A DNA stretch of 64,000 nucleotides from Treponema sp. (GTDB lineage: Bacteria; Spirochaetota; Spirochaetia; Treponematales; Treponemataceae): positions 1 through 64,000 of the forward strand of contig JAFLSO010000007.1 in assembly GCA_022510925.1 (NCBI GenBank). Direction: 5' to 3'. Every line of letters starts with the position of its first letter. Position 1 is the first letter of the stretch. Under the pieces are notes generated by a model, which saw nothing but the letters and a program-made list of their open reading frames with translations, had not been told where the DNA came from and searched no databases. The translations under genes were made by a program, and so were the position numbers. Below are positions 8,750-18,202 of the stretch, piece by piece.

Positions 8750-9889
8750 ATGGCTAATAAAAGAGACTATTACGAGGTTCTGGGCATAGATAAGGGCGCG
8801 GACTCTGACACCATAAAAAAAGCGTACAGGAAACTGGCTGTAAAATATCATCCTGACCGTAATCCCGGCGACAAGGAGGCCGAGGAGAAATTCAAGGAGG
8901 CCACGGAGGCTTACGAGGTCCTGAGCGATGACCAGAAGAGGCCCGTCTACGACAAGTACGGCTTTGCGGGGCTGGACGGGATGGGCGGTCCCGGCTCGGG
9001 CGGTTACAGCCATGCCTTCCACGACTTCAGCGATATTTTCGGCGGGGGCGGATTCAGCGATATTTTCGAGAAGCTTTTCGGCGGAATGGGCGGTTTCAGC
9101 GGAGCGGAGCGCGGGCAGAGCCGGGGTAATGACGGCGCCAGCCTCAGGTACGACCTGGAGCTTTCCTTTAAGGATGCGGTCTACGGCTGCAAGACTGACA
9201 TAAGGTTCCGCCACCATGAGCAGTGCCCTGCGTGCGGCGGCTCGGGCGCGGCGTCAGGCTCAGGAAGAAAGACGTGCTCCACGTGCCAGGGAATGGGTCA
9301 GATAAGGCGCAGCGCGGGATTCATCGCCGTGCAGCAGCCCTGCCCCACGTGCGGCGGAAAGGGCACCGTCATAGAGAATCCGTGCTCCTCATGCCACGGA
9401 AGCGGTTTGCAGGAGAAGGACAAAGTGGTGACCATAACCATTCCTCCCGGAGTGGACAACGGCCGCCGCATAACAATCCCCCGCATGGGAGACGCAGGCA
9501 CTAACGGCGGCTCTACGGGTGACCTCATAATCGTGGTCCACGTAAAGGATGATAAATTCTTTGAGCGCGACGGCGACGACCTTTACTGCGCAGTGCCCGT
9601 CTCCGTGTCTCAGGCCGCGCTGGGGGCGGACATATCCATAAAGTCCCTGGACGGAAGAAGAATCACGCTCAAAGTGCCGGCCGGAACTCCACAGGGAAAA
9701 CTCCTTCGCGTAAAGGAGGAGGGCGTTCCCCGCTCAGGAGGCAAAAAAGGCGACCTGTACGTGAAGATAATGGTGCAGCTTCCCGCTAAACTGAGCCGCG
9801 AGATGCAGAAAGTCATGGAGGAGTACGCGCGGCTTGAGAACGCCACCACCAGCCCGGATCTTATGCCGCTCTCCAAGCTCGCTAATTAG
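8750..9889 (+). CDS. dnaJ: Chaperone protein DnaJ
   Basis: The 379-residue type I Hsp40 has an N-terminal J domain with HPD at residues 34-36, a Gly/Phe-rich linker (about 70-125), four CxxCxGxG zinc motifs starting near residue 158 ([32 protein letters not shown]) and a C-terminal substrate-binding domain. It stimulates DnaK ATPase and delivers unfolded clients. It stands alone here: dnaK and grpE are not adjacent. The upstream region has its own promoter. Confidence 0.97.
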   Translation: MANKRDYYEVLGIDKGADSDTIKKAYRKLAVKYHPDRNPGDKEAEEKFKEATEAYEVLSDDQKRPVYDKYGFAGLDGMGGPGSGGYSHAFHDFSDIFGGGGFSDIFEKLFGGMGGFSGAERGQSRGNDGASLRYDLELSFKDAVYGCKTDIRFRHHEQCPACGGSGAASGSGRKTCSTCQGMGQIRRSAGFIAVQQPCPTCGGKGTVIENPCSSCHGSGLQEKDKVVTITIPPGVDNGRRITIPRMGDAGTNGGSTGDLIIVVHVKDDKFFERDGDDLYCAVPVSVSQAALGADISIKSLDGRRITLKVPAGTPQGKLLRVKEEGVPRSGGKKGDLYVKIMVQLPAKLSREMQKVMEEYARLENATTSPDLMPLSKLAN

Positions 9890-10017
9890 GTTCGTCCGCG
9901 CGGGGTTCTGCTCCGCGCGGTGTGTTCCGCCGTGCTCGCGGGCCCCGGAATCCTGCCCCTCAATTTAAAAATCAAATGTCTCTTAGAATTTTTCTTGACA
10001 TCCCGCTGACCCTGTGC
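9890..10017. other. Intergenic region after dnaJ with a GC-rich hairpin
   Basis: CCGCGCGG occurs twice around a 7-9 base loop just after the dnaJ stop and could form a strong hairpin, but no T-run follows. It may be a weak terminator. The rest leads into the promoter of the next operon. Confidence 0.35.
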
Positions 10018-10026
10018 GATGATATT
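9995..10026 (+). promoter_or_regulatory. Candidate promoter of the GH36 operon
   Basis: A perfect -35 hexamer TTGACA lies at 9995-10000. An AT-rich segment (GATGATATTATAT) follows at 17-22 bases, where the -10 should sit, although no single hexamer is ideal. This -10 region merges into the palindromes at 10018-10060, as expected for a repressor-controlled promoter. Confidence 0.45.
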
Positions 10027-10060
10027 ATATCATCGTGATAGTAATGCTATCATCTTGATA
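10018..10060 (+). promoter_or_regulatory. Tandem palindromic operator (TATCA-N3-TGATA twice)
   Basis: Two 13-bp palindromes, TATCATCGTGATA (10028-10040) and TATCATCTTGATA (10048-10060), lie exactly 20 bases apart, about two helical turns. A further palindrome GATGATA-TTA-TATCATC (10018-10034) overlaps the first. The array covers the promoter region of the GH36 gene. The bound regulator may be the TetR-type protein encoded at 13664, but this is inference. Confidence 0.6.
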
Positions 10061-10200
10061 AGGCTTTAATCTTTTTGCCTGCGCCATGCCTCATGCGGTT
10101 CTGGCGGGAATGCTTGCTTGACTTTCCGTTTTTGCGGACGGCCTCATTGTCTTTGGGATTCTGATTTTTCCGGGACAATGGATTTTTAAGGAGGAATTTG

Positions 10201-12165
10201 ATGAACGTGTCGGACGTTTCCGTTAGCTCTGCCATGATTCCCTGCGATGCCGCTGATTGCAGCGACATATTGCTTTACACCGCCTCATATTCCGGCCCCG
10301 TGCTTTCCTCGGGTCTTAGCGAGCCTGACCGCGCCAACAGGATTGTGGCGGAGCTTTCCGTGGATGAGCTTCTTAAGTCCGTGGCCTCTCCCTCGCAGGC
10401 ATCCGCATGCGCTGACAGGGACTTTTTCTTTTACGGCGGCGGCTGGCAGAGCTGGGGATTCGGCGGAGAGGTGGAGCCCGGCAAATTCCCCGGACGCTAC
10501 ATCCCTGTCATACCGCAGTGGCTGCAGTACACCAGGTTCCCCGGAACTCCGCCCCGCAGGGTGTGCGGCAGAAAGTCAGCTTCAGGGAGGCTTTTAAAAG
10601 GACAGTTCATAGCCTATCTCAGGTGGGACGACACATACCTTGTCCTGTGCTCCTCGGCCCGCGCCAGGGGAGAGGTCCTTCCTCCTGTGCAGTTCTATGT
10701 GGACCGCGGCACGCGCCGCATAACGGTCACTGCGTACTCAGACGGCAAGGCATGGAGGACCGGCGAGAAAATGGCGGAGCTTTCCGTGTTCACGGCAGAA
10801 GGCTTTTTCGCGCTGCGCGATGCTATGAGAAGCATATTCGGCGGTCCGGGAAGCGGCAAATTCGACGGCCTCCGTTTCCTTTCCGGCGGCACGGAGTTTA
10901 TAAAGACATGCGGCTGGGAGAGCTGGTACAATCACTATTCTGACATAAACCAGGCGCTCATAGACAAGGATCTGGACTTTCTGGGCAGGACGGGCAACAT
11001 CATAAAGACCTGCTGCCTTGACAAGGGCCGGCCTGTGGTCTTTCAGGTGGACGACGGCTGGGAGAGGGCGCTGGGCCAGTGGGACGTGTGCCCTGAGCGC
11101 TTCCCCGGCGGCATGGAGTCGCTCGCATCGTCCATAGCCGAAAAAGGATACATCCCCGGGCTGTGGATGGCGCCGCTCATAATAGACTGGAGATGCGACA
11201 CCGCCAGGGAGCACCGCGACTGGATTCTGCGCGACAAGGACGGAAAGCCTGTGGAGGCGGGGTACGGTCCGCTGTGGGGCGCGAAGAAAGGTCCCGATCA
11301 GCCCGGAAGGAGCCACTCGTATTACTGCCTGGATTTAAGCCGTGAGGACGTCGTTCTGTATCTGGACTCGCTTATGGACAAAGTAATAAACGGATGGGGA
11401 TTCCGCTACTTAAAGCTGGACTTCCTGTTCGCGGGGATGATTTACGGCGCGTATAAGAACGGCGGCGCAGGGTACGAGTGGTATGACCGCGCCATAAAGA
11501 TTCTGACCAAAAGGAAAGTGAACGGCAGGGGAGAGCCTGTGGCGTATCTGGGATGCGGGCTTCCGCTGGAGGCCAGCTGCAACGAATTCCCGCTCTCGCG
11601 CATAGGGCCTGATACAAAGGAGGACTGGGATTTCAAGGTTCTCGCCAGGGTACGCTGGGAGGGCCGCCCGGGAGCGCTGCCTAACCTGCTGAGCACTCTG
11701 GGCCACGCCTTCTTTGATCAGAGCGTGTTCATAAGCGACCCTGACGTGGTTTTCCTGCGCTACGAGAACACGTCCCTCACGGACACGGAGAAAGAGCTCA
11801 TCGCCCTGACGGACTTTATGTTCGCGAGCCAGCTCATGCACTCCGACGATCCCGCCTCCTTTGACGATGCCACTGACGGCGTCCTTACAAGGCGCGTCGC
11901 AGGCCTGTACGAAAGGCTTTCTGGCGAGGAGTGGGGGCTCGTGAACGTTACGGGAAAAACCTACATCCTGTTCTCCCGCAGCGGGAATTACTGCGGGCTC
12001 ATAAACCTGAGCGATAAATGTCTCACGGTGAGCCGCAGGCTGGTCCTGGGCCGCGCGGGAAAATCCGGTGACGCGGAGCTCTCAGCCGTGGTGTCGCACG
12101 TAAAAGAAGACGGAGACCGCATGCGGGCCGAGCCGCATTCAATCTCCGTGTTTGAGATAAAATAA
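10201..12165 (+). CDS. GH36-type alpha-galactosidase
   Basis: The 655-residue protein has an N-terminal beta-sandwich region and a (beta/alpha)8 barrel typical of GH36/melibiase. The nucleophile is the Asp in KLDFLF (residue 407), and the acid/base is the Asp in SRIGPD (residue 471). It should release terminal alpha-galactose from melibiose or raffinose-type sugars. No signal peptide is seen, so it acts in the cytoplasm after import. ATG 10201 is favoured over an in-frame TTG at 10198 because AAGGAGG lies 6 bases upstream. It heads an operon-like set with a sugar symporter and sits behind a tandem palindrome operator. Substrate is inferred from family and context. Confidence 0.85.
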   Translation: MNVSDVSVSSAMIPCDAADCSDILLYTASYSGPVLSSGLSEPDRANRIVAELSVDELLKSVASPSQASACADRDFFFYGGGWQSWGFGGEVEPGKFPGRYIPVIPQWLQYTRFPGTPPRRVCGRKSASGRLLKGQFIAYLRWDDTYLVLCSSARARGEVLPPVQFYVDRGTRRITVTAYSDGKAWRTGEKMAELSVFTAEGFFALRDAMRSIFGGPGSGKFDGLRFLSGGTEFIKTCGWESWYNHYSDINQALIDKDLDFLGRTGNIIKTCCLDKGRPVVFQVDDGWERALGQWDVCPERFPGGMESLASSIAEKGYIPGLWMAPLIIDWRCDTAREHRDWILRDKDGKPVEAGYGPLWGAKKGPDQPGRSHSYYCLDLSREDVVLYLDSLMDKVINGWGFRYLKLDFLFAGMIYGAYKNGGAGYEWYDRAIKILTKRKVNGRGEPVAYLGCGLPLEASCNEFPLSRIGPDTKEDWDFKVLARVRWEGRPGALPNLLSTLGHAFFDQSVFISDPDVVFLRYENTSLTDTEKELIALTDFMFASQLMHSDDPASFDDATDGVLTRRVAGLYERLSGEEWGLVNVTGKTYILFSRSGNYCGLINLSDKCLTVSRRLVLGRAGKSGDAELSAVVSHVKEDGDRMRAEPHSISVFEIK

Positions 12166-12180
12166 TTTTAGGAGCGTAAA

Positions 12181-13695
12181 ATGCAAGACAGAAGTTCCGT
12201 AATCTTTGGTAATAAGATTCCATCCAAGTTCATACGCAAAGCCGCCAAAGCGCAGAGAAAATTCCTGCGGAAATACGGAGATGACAGGGCCGCGGACTAC
12301 CATCTTGTGGCCGTGGACAACGAGGTGCTTACTCCTGTGATGGGCGTGAAAGTCCTTAAGCTTTCCAAGGAGCCCCTGGGAGAGCTGCCCCCGAACCCTG
12401 TCATCATAGGTAACATCCGCATGGGATTCGGCCACTACAGGATAAGCATGGCCATGGCGAGCGCTGCCCACGCCATGGGCTACACTCCGCTCTGGCTGGA
12501 TTTGAATTCTTTCCCCGAGACCACGTGCACTAAAATAATCGGCGGGCAGAATGACCTGTACTCGCTGGCCAGCAGGATAAGCCAGAAGAGCAGGCTGTTC
12601 AACAGGCTTGTGTGGGAGCCGCTTAATTACACGGGCTTCAAGCAGATAACGTACAACGCCGGGGACCAGAAGAACGCCGAGCTCATGGTGCCGCTTTTCA
12701 ACGACATTCCCAGGGACACGCCGTACATCGCGACTCACGTATGGCCCAGCCAGGCCGCGGTCCATGCGGGCATGACCCACGTGGTTAACGCCATCCCCGA
12801 CAACTGGCCCATGGCGCTCCATCTCAGCGAGGGCGCGCTTCACACCGTCCAGACGCCCAATGCGTACTTCGGCTACCGCACGCTGTGCGGCTTTGACAAA
12901 GACAACGTCCTTAACCCCATGGGCAGGAAAGACATAGCGTACATAGGCCAGTACATAGACGATGAGTTCGTGCGCAACATAGAGCAGGACTGCGCGTCCC
13001 GCATAAACCGTCTCACTACAGGAAAGCCCGTCCGTTTCCTGCTTTCCATAGGCGGCGCGGGAAGCCAGGGCGACTATTTCGCATCGCTCATAAAAACCCT
13101 TATTCCGTACATAAGGGATGGCAGGGCCGCGCTTTACCTGAACATAGGCGACTATGCCAACGTGTGGGATTTTTTCAAGTCCAAGATTCCCGGAATAGAG
13201 AATCTTGCCGCGCTGCATTTTGACAAATGGAGCGAGACAAAATCATTCGCCGAGAATGCCCTCAATGACTCGGAGTGCGCGGGCGCGGAGAGCAGAGGGC
13301 TCCATGTGTTCTGCCATAAGGATATTTTTGCCGCCGTGTACGCCACCAACCTTCTTATGCGGGCATGCGATGTGATTATGACCAAACCATCCGAGCTTGC
13401 GTTCTACCCTGTTCCTAAACTTATGATCCAGCATGTGGGCGGGCACGAGAGATGGGGCGCCATACGCAGCGCGGAGATAGGAGACGGCACGCCGGAATGT
13501 CCCAACCTGGCTTATGCCGAGGCAATGATACAGCAGTTTATTGCGACCCCTGACTTGCTTGTGAACATGAACAACGCAATCATATCTGCAAAGAGGGCTG
13601 GAATCTACAATGGCGCGTACCATGCTGTAGAACTCGCTGCAGGAATTACAGGAATAGACGGAGATGGGTCAAAGTATACATATGCCGGCCGCTGA
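12181..13695 (+). CDS. Uncharacterised GT-B-like (MurG/MGDG-synthase-like) protein
   Basis: I do not recognise a named family with certainty. The 504-residue protein has an N-terminal segment GNIRMGFGHYRIS like the Gly-His loop of MurG and diacylglycerol glycosyltransferases. A central LLSIGGAGSQ resembles the start of the second Rossmann half of GT-B enzymes. A later MTKPSELAFYPVPK is where the donor-sugar loop would be. There are no membrane helices or signal peptide. It follows the GH36 gene by 15 bases with an AGGAG site and overlaps the TetR gene, so it belongs to the same operon. It could be a glycosyltransferase or a phosphorylase-like enzyme acting on the same sugar. Confidence 0.55.
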   Translation: MQDRSSVIFGNKIPSKFIRKAAKAQRKFLRKYGDDRAADYHLVAVDNEVLTPVMGVKVLKLSKEPLGELPPNPVIIGNIRMGFGHYRISMAMASAAHAMGYTPLWLDLNSFPETTCTKIIGGQNDLYSLASRISQKSRLFNRLVWEPLNYTGFKQITYNAGDQKNAELMVPLFNDIPRDTPYIATHVWPSQAAVHAGMTHVVNAIPDNWPMALHLSEGALHTVQTPNAYFGYRTLCGFDKDNVLNPMGRKDIAYIGQYIDDEFVRNIEQDCASRINRLTTGKPVRFLLSIGGAGSQGDYFASLIKTLIPYIRDGRAALYLNIGDYANVWDFFKSKIPGIENLAALHFDKWSETKSFAENALNDSECAGAESRGLHVFCHKDIFAAVYATNLLMRACDVIMTKPSELAFYPVPKLMIQHVGGHERWGAIRSAEIGDGTPECPNLAYAEAMIQQFIATPDLLVNMNNAIISAKRAGIYNGAYHAVELAAGITGIDGDGSKYTYAGR

Positions 13696-14371
13696 GAAAC
13701 GCAGGCTTGAGCAGGAGAATTTAAAGGCTTCACGCATAAATCATATAATAGACTGCACGTTTACGCTTTTTGCGGAGAGAGGTTTTGAGAGCATTACTAT
13801 GAACGAGATTGCCGAGCAGGCGGAGATAGGGGTGGCGTCGCTTTACCGCTATTTCTCCACCAAGGAGGACCTTGCCATAGAATGCGCCATATACGCATGG
13901 AAAATGGAGGAGGAGATATTCAGCGACCTGTTCGTCTCGCCGGATTATGACGAGCTTTCGGGCTATGAGCAGATGAAGATTCTTCTGGGGATTTTTCCGC
14001 GGGTGCTGTCCACGCAGGAGAATTTTTTCCGCTTCATGTACTACTTTGACTCATTCGTCAAAAAACAGAGCATCACGCCGGAGCGCCTGGGGCATTATGA
14101 GGACACCATAGTGAGCCTCAAGTCCGTGGTCATGCGCGCCCTGGAGAAGGGCAGGGCGGACGGCTCCATAGCGTTCAGCGGGGACCCGGACTACAATGTC
14201 TCGTCCGCCACAGACGACGAGATGTATTTCACGCTGATGCACTCGCTGTTCAGCCTGGCGCAGAAACTCGCGCTGTCAGGCAACATGCTTAACATGGACA
14301 GGGCGGTGACACCTGACAGGCAGCTGGAGCTCCTGATAGCGGTCATGCTCAATTCCATAAAGGCAAAATAA
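13664..14371 (+). CDS. TetR/AcrR-family transcriptional regulator
   Basis: The 235-residue protein has a classic N-terminal TetR helix-turn-helix (TMNEIAEQAEIGVASLYRYF) followed by an all-helical ligand-binding domain with no close match that I recognise. The start overlaps the preceding gene by 32 bases; an alternative ATG at 13682 would trim six residues. It lies between the GT-B-like gene and the sugar symporter, so local control of this locus, perhaps through the 10018-10060 palindromes, is a reasonable guess. TetR dimers often bind short palindromes, sometimes in tandem. Confidence 0.88.
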   Translation: MGQSIHMPAAEKRRLEQENLKASRINHIIDCTFTLFAERGFESITMNEIAEQAEIGVASLYRYFSTKEDLAIECAIYAWKMEEEIFSDLFVSPDYDELSGYEQMKILLGIFPRVLSTQENFFRFMYYFDSFVKKQSITPERLGHYEDTIVSLKSVVMRALEKGRADGSIAFSGDPDYNVSSATDDEMYFTLMHSLFSLAQKLALSGNMLNMDRAVTPDRQLELLIAVMLNSIKAK

Positions 14372-14432
14372 TGTCCGCTTTTATGGCGGCCTTAAGTTTT
14401 TATAAATTTTGTTTTCTTTGAAGGAGGGAAAC

Positions 14433-15917
14433 ATGGAAACGCAGAGCAAGCTCAGTCTGGGAGGCAAAGTCTCCTACGGACTGGGCGCAGTTGGAAAAGA
14501 CATGGTGTACATGCTTTCTGCAACCTACATCTTGTATTACTTTCAGGACATCCTCGGTGTAAGCGCCGTGGCCATGGGGGTAATCCTTTTGGTCGCCAGA
14601 ATCTTTGACGCGTTCAATGATCCCATAATGGGCGTTGTGGTGGCTAAGACTAAGACCCGGTGGGGAAAATTCCGTCCGTGGCTTCTTATAGGCACGCTTA
14701 CAAACGCCGTCATCCTGTACCTTATGTTCTCAGCTCCCCCGCACTTAGACGGCGCGGGACTTGTGGCCTACGCCGCGGTGACTTACATCCTGTGGGGCGT
14801 TACATACACCATGATGGACATTCCGTACTGGTCCATGATTCCTGCGTTCACCAACGGCGGAAATGAGCGCGAGAACCTTACCACTCTGGCCCGCTCATGC
14901 GCGGGTGTCGGCTCGGCCATCATATCAATCGCTACCATGATGGTGGTGCCTGCGCTCGGCTCAAAGCTGGGAGGCACCGTGCCCCAGGAGCTTGCCATGC
15001 GGTATCCGGCCCAGCAGTGGACGGAGTTGAACGGCTTCAGGTATTTTACTCTGGGAGTGGCCGTGATTTTCATCGTGTTCACGCTTCTTACGTGCGTGGG
15101 CGTTAAAGAGAAATCCAACGTGGACATGAAGACCGCGTCCATAGGAGAGATGTTCAAGGCGCTCGTGCAGAACGATCAGGCCATGACTGTGGTGGTGACT
15201 ATAGTCATAATAAACGTGGCGCTTTACATAACGTCAAACCTCATAATCTATTTCTTCAAGTACGACATAGGCGGCACTGACTGGAACGCGGGCTACGCGC
15301 TGTTTAACATGGTGGGCGGCGGCACGCAGATTCTGGCCATGATGCTTCTCTATCCGTTCCTGCGCAGGGTGTGCAGGCTGAACAACATAAAGATTTTCTA
15401 TGTGAGCGTCTGCATGAGCATAACGGGATACCTGGTCCTTCTGGTTATGTCGAGCGCGGGTGTGAGCAGCGTGGTCCCCATGCTTGTTCCCGGAGTGCTG
15501 ATTATGGCGAGCGCCGGCGTGAACAACGTCATCATCACTGTGTTCCTGGCTAACACGGTGGACTACGGAGAGCTCAAGAACAACCGCCGCGACGAGAGCG
15601 TGATTTTCTCCATGCAGACGTTCGTGGTGAAATTAGCGTCAGGAATCTCAGCGTTCATAGCGAGCATGGCGCTTCATGTCCTTAGCCTTAAGCAGGACAC
15701 GGCGTCCATAGCGGACGAGGCCATAGATTTCTCTCTGGGAGTGTCGGCGCAAAGCAAGATGGGCCTTCGCATGGTTATGACATTGATTCCCATAGCGGGA
15801 CTTGTGTTCGCGGTGCTCTGGTTCAGGAAGCGCTACATACTCAACGACCAGAAAGTGGAGGAGATTGCGGCGGAGGTCAGGGCCCGCAGTTCCAGCTCTT
15901 CCAGTGACGCACAGTAA
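14433..15917 (+). CDS. MelB-type (GPH family) sugar:cation symporter
   Basis: The protein is about 494 residues with 12 predicted membrane helices. It carries the GPH-family signatures DAFNDPIMG in helix 2 and the loop RWGKFRPW. Such carriers import melibiose, other galactosides, pentosides or glucuronides with Na+ or H+. The start at 14433 follows AAGGAGGG by 5 bases; a TTG at 14409 lies upstream of that site. With the GH36 enzyme it makes an import-and-cleave pair. The locus ends in a strong intrinsic terminator. Confidence 0.9.
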   Translation: METQSKLSLGGKVSYGLGAVGKDMVYMLSATYILYYFQDILGVSAVAMGVILLVARIFDAFNDPIMGVVVAKTKTRWGKFRPWLLIGTLTNAVILYLMFSAPPHLDGAGLVAYAAVTYILWGVTYTMMDIPYWSMIPAFTNGGNERENLTTLARSCAGVGSAIISIATMMVVPALGSKLGGTVPQELAMRYPAQQWTELNGFRYFTLGVAVIFIVFTLLTCVGVKEKSNVDMKTASIGEMFKALVQNDQAMTVVVTIVIINVALYITSNLIIYFFKYDIGGTDWNAGYALFNMVGGGTQILAMMLLYPFLRRVCRLNNIKIFYVSVCMSITGYLVLLVMSSAGVSSVVPMLVPGVLIMASAGVNNVIITVFLANTVDYGELKNNRRDESVIFSMQTFVVKLASGISAFIASMALHVLSLKQDTASIADEAIDFSLGVSAQSKMGLRMVMTLIPIAGLVFAVLWFRKRYILNDQKVEEIAAEVRARSSSSSSDAQ

Positions 15918-15937
15918 AATTTTCTGAGACTTATATG

Positions 15938-15973
15938 GCGCGCCCGTTCGCTGAATGGGCGCGCTTTTTTTAG
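15938..15973 (+). terminator. Intrinsic terminator of the alpha-galactoside locus
   Basis: GCGCGCCC (15938-15945) and GGGCGCGC (15957-15964) form a perfect 8-bp stem with an 11-base loop, followed by a run of seven T. Confidence 0.9.
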
Positions 15974-16020
15974 AGATAAAGAGTCCCTTAAATCATATTT
16001 TCTTTTTCAGAAACAAAATC

Positions 16021-17373
16021 TTATTTTCCGTCCGCCGGAAGGGATATGGTGAAAGACGCGAATTTTCCCTCCTCGCTTTCCACGCTTATTTTCCCTCGGT
16101 GGGAGACCGCTATGCTTTTCGCTATGGCAAGTCCCAGCCCGTATCCTCCTGTGGCACGCGCCCTGGATGAGTCGGCCCTGTAGAACCTGTCGAAAATTTT
16201 TTCCCTGTCTTTCTCAGGAATCCCGCGCCCCGTGTTGTACACCGTTATGCAGCAGAATCTGCCCTCGCGCGTCACCCGGACCTCTATGCTTTCTCCCGCG
16301 TCGGAATTCTTAAGCGCGTTGTCTATCAGTATTATCACCGCCTGCTTTATTTTCTCCTCATCGCCTGTGACGGTTATGCTCTGCTCAGGTATGCTGATTC
16401 TGAAATTCTTTTTCTGCTCGAATGCCGCTCCCTCAAACGGCAGCGCCGCGTATGCCGTGGCCCTGCACGCGTCGAACGGAAGCCTACCCGTCTCCGTTCT
16501 CTCCGAGTCGTTCCTGGCCAGATAAAGCAGGTCCTTCACCAGATTCTCCATTCTGGAATTCTCAATCTTTATGTAGCCCAGCCATTTGTTGTCAGGAATC
16601 TCATGCTCCAGAACGTCTATGTTCGCGCCGATTACCGCTATGGGTGTCTTAAGCTCGTGGCCCGCGTCCGCTATGAACTGTCTCTGCCTCTTGTAGGCCT
16701 CCTCCGCCGGCAGTGCCGCCCATCGCGAGAAAAACCATGACAGCATGTATGCTATGAGAATGCCCAGGAAAAATACCGCCAGCGAAACTCTGGCGAACCT
16801 GCGCTCCTGGAGCAACTCCGCCCTTCTGTCCAGAAGCACCATGAGATAATAAGAGTCTTTCTCCGACACTTTAAAGCCGTATTTATGGTAGACGTTTCTC
16901 CTGTAATCCTTCCTTTCGAAAATCTCCTTTGCCAGCGTCTCAAGGCTTGTGCCCTCGGGCGGAAGAGAGAACGGGTGTATTACTTTTATGACCGAGCCCT
17001 CCGCGTCCACAGTGAGCGCGCAGAAATTCCTGAACCCGGGCACCACGGAATGAAGGAATATGATATCCGCTAGACGGAGCCGCCTGCTCTTTCTGCTTGT
17101 GTCTGTCCCGGATTTTCCGTCATGCTTGCTGTTGTCCCGCGGCCTCTTTGTGCCCTGCCGCCCGCCGTCCGAATTGTCCGCAGCGGCCCGGCCCGGCCCC
17201 AGTCCCCCGGTAGCCACTATCATGTCCATGAATTTATTGGATGAGCGCAGGTTGGACGTGTCCAGAAATACGTTCAGCGAGATTATAAGAGCCGCAAGGA
17301 ATATGGTGAGCACTGCCGTCATGCTCACGGAAAGTTTCATGTAAAGATTTTTAAAAATCGAATCAGAAGCCAT
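16021..17373 (-). CDS. Membrane sensor histidine kinase
   Basis: The 450-residue protein has two membrane helices (about 12-35 and 195-215). They flank a periplasmic region that starts with a charged, low-complexity stretch rich in Gly, Arg and Lys. The kinase core has the H box DAGHELKTPIAVI (His near 239), N box, G1 GRGIPEKDREKIF and G2 GYGLGLAIA. No clear HAMP domain separates helix 2 from the H box, which follows closely. It lies 21 bases downstream of an OmpR-type response regulator gene on the same strand and is its obvious partner. The signal sensed is unknown. Confidence 0.9.
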   Translation of the reverse strand: MASDSIFKNLYMKLSVSMTAVLTIFLAALIISLNVFLDTSNLRSSNKFMDMIVATGGLGPGRAAADNSDGGRQGTKRPRDNSKHDGKSGTDTSRKSRRLRLADIIFLHSVVPGFRNFCALTVDAEGSVIKVIHPFSLPPEGTSLETLAKEIFERKDYRRNVYHKYGFKVSEKDSYYLMVLLDRRAELLQERRFARVSLAVFFLGILIAYMLSWFFSRWAALPAEEAYKRQRQFIADAGHELKTPIAVIGANIDVLEHEIPDNKWLGYIKIENSRMENLVKDLLYLARNDSERTETGRLPFDACRATAYAALPFEGAAFEQKKNFRISIPEQSITVTGDEEKIKQAVIILIDNALKNSDAGESIEVRVTREGRFCCITVYNTGRGIPEKDREKIFDRFYRADSSRARATGGYGLGLAIAKSIAVSHRGKISVESEEGKFASFTISLPADGK

Positions 17374-17394
17374 CTTTAGCCTCAGGGCGCAGGA

Positions 17395-18072
17395 TTAATT
17401 CCCGTATTCCAGTGAGTATCCGATGCCGCGCGACGTGCGTATCTGCGTGGCCACGTTAAGCTGCTCCAGTTTTTTTCTGATGAAGCTTATGTAGACCTCC
17501 ACGTTGTTGTATTCGGCGTCGGAGTCACCGCCCCATATTTTCTCTATTATGCGCTCTTTTTTTATGATTTGACGGGGGTTCTCGAACAGCATGTCAGTTA
17601 TCTGGAATTCTTTGAGGGAAAGCTTTATGGAGCCGCCCCTGTCGTTCTGGAGCTCGCAGTTGTTTTTGTTGAGCGTAAGGTCGCCCAGTGTCACCACGTC
17701 CTCCTTTATCTCTCCCTTGCGCCGTGTGAGCGCCCTTATGCGCGCCAGAAGCTCGTCCGTGCTGAATGGCTTTGTAAGGTAGTCATCCGCGCCGCAGTCC
17801 AGGCCCTTCACTTTGTCCTGCACCTCGTCCTTTGCCGTAAGGAGCATCACGGGTGTCTGGTTCCTGTCCTCGCGGAGGGTTTTAAGTATTGAGATTCCGT
17901 CCTGGCCGGGAAGCATTATGTCTAGGATTATTGCGTCGTAGTTGCCGCTCTGGGCGTATTTGAGCCCTTCGGGGCCTGTGTATACCGCGTCTATGCCGTA
18001 GCGGTTTTTCTGGAAAATCTCCACTAACGCCTGCGAGAGACGCACCTCATCCTCAACTAAAAGTATTCTCAT
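17395..18072 (-). CDS. OmpR-family response regulator
   Basis: The 225-residue protein has a receiver domain with the acidic pair ED (residues 7-8), phospho-acceptor Asp51 in LDIMLPGQDG and the Lys in TKPFS. A winged-helix OmpR/PhoB DNA-binding domain follows. ATG at 18072 starts the canonical MRILLVEDE; the longer reading frame upstream would run through the promoter. A perfect TATAAT lies only 6 bases before this ATG, so the mRNA is probably leaderless. It is followed by its sensor kinase. Confidence 0.92.
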   Translation of the reverse strand: MRILLVEDEVRLSQALVEIFQKNRYGIDAVYTGPEGLKYAQSGNYDAIILDIMLPGQDGISILKTLREDRNQTPVMLLTAKDEVQDKVKGLDCGADDYLTKPFSTDELLARIRALTRRKGEIKEDVVTLGDLTLNKNNCELQNDRGGSIKLSLKEFQITDMLFENPRQIIKKERIIEKIWGGDSDAEYNNVEVYISFIRKKLEQLNVATQIRTSRGIGYSLEYGN

Positions 18073-18078
18073 AGGGTA

Positions 18079-18084
18079 ATTATA
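18079..18084 (-). promoter_or_regulatory. -10 element of a leaderless promoter (response regulator)
   Basis: Perfect TATAAT on the minus strand, ending 6 bases before the ATG at 18072. Transcription should begin at or next to the A of the start codon. There is no Shine-Dalgarno sequence in the 6-base gap (TACCCT). Confidence 0.65.
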
Positions 18085-18202
18085 CAACACAAATAACCGT
18101 AAGTCTTAAAAAAATCCGGTTTACCGTTGTATTTTCCAAGAATTCTTTGTTATATTTGCGGCGCGTCACCGCAGGGCACGGCAGCCCTCCGCCCGGAGAA
18201 AA

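Noticed and set aside
12139-13218. Long minus-strand open frame over the GT-B-like gene
   Set aside because: The 359-codon frame is antisense to a gene with a good ribosome-binding site and operon context; its sequence shows no domain or normal start.
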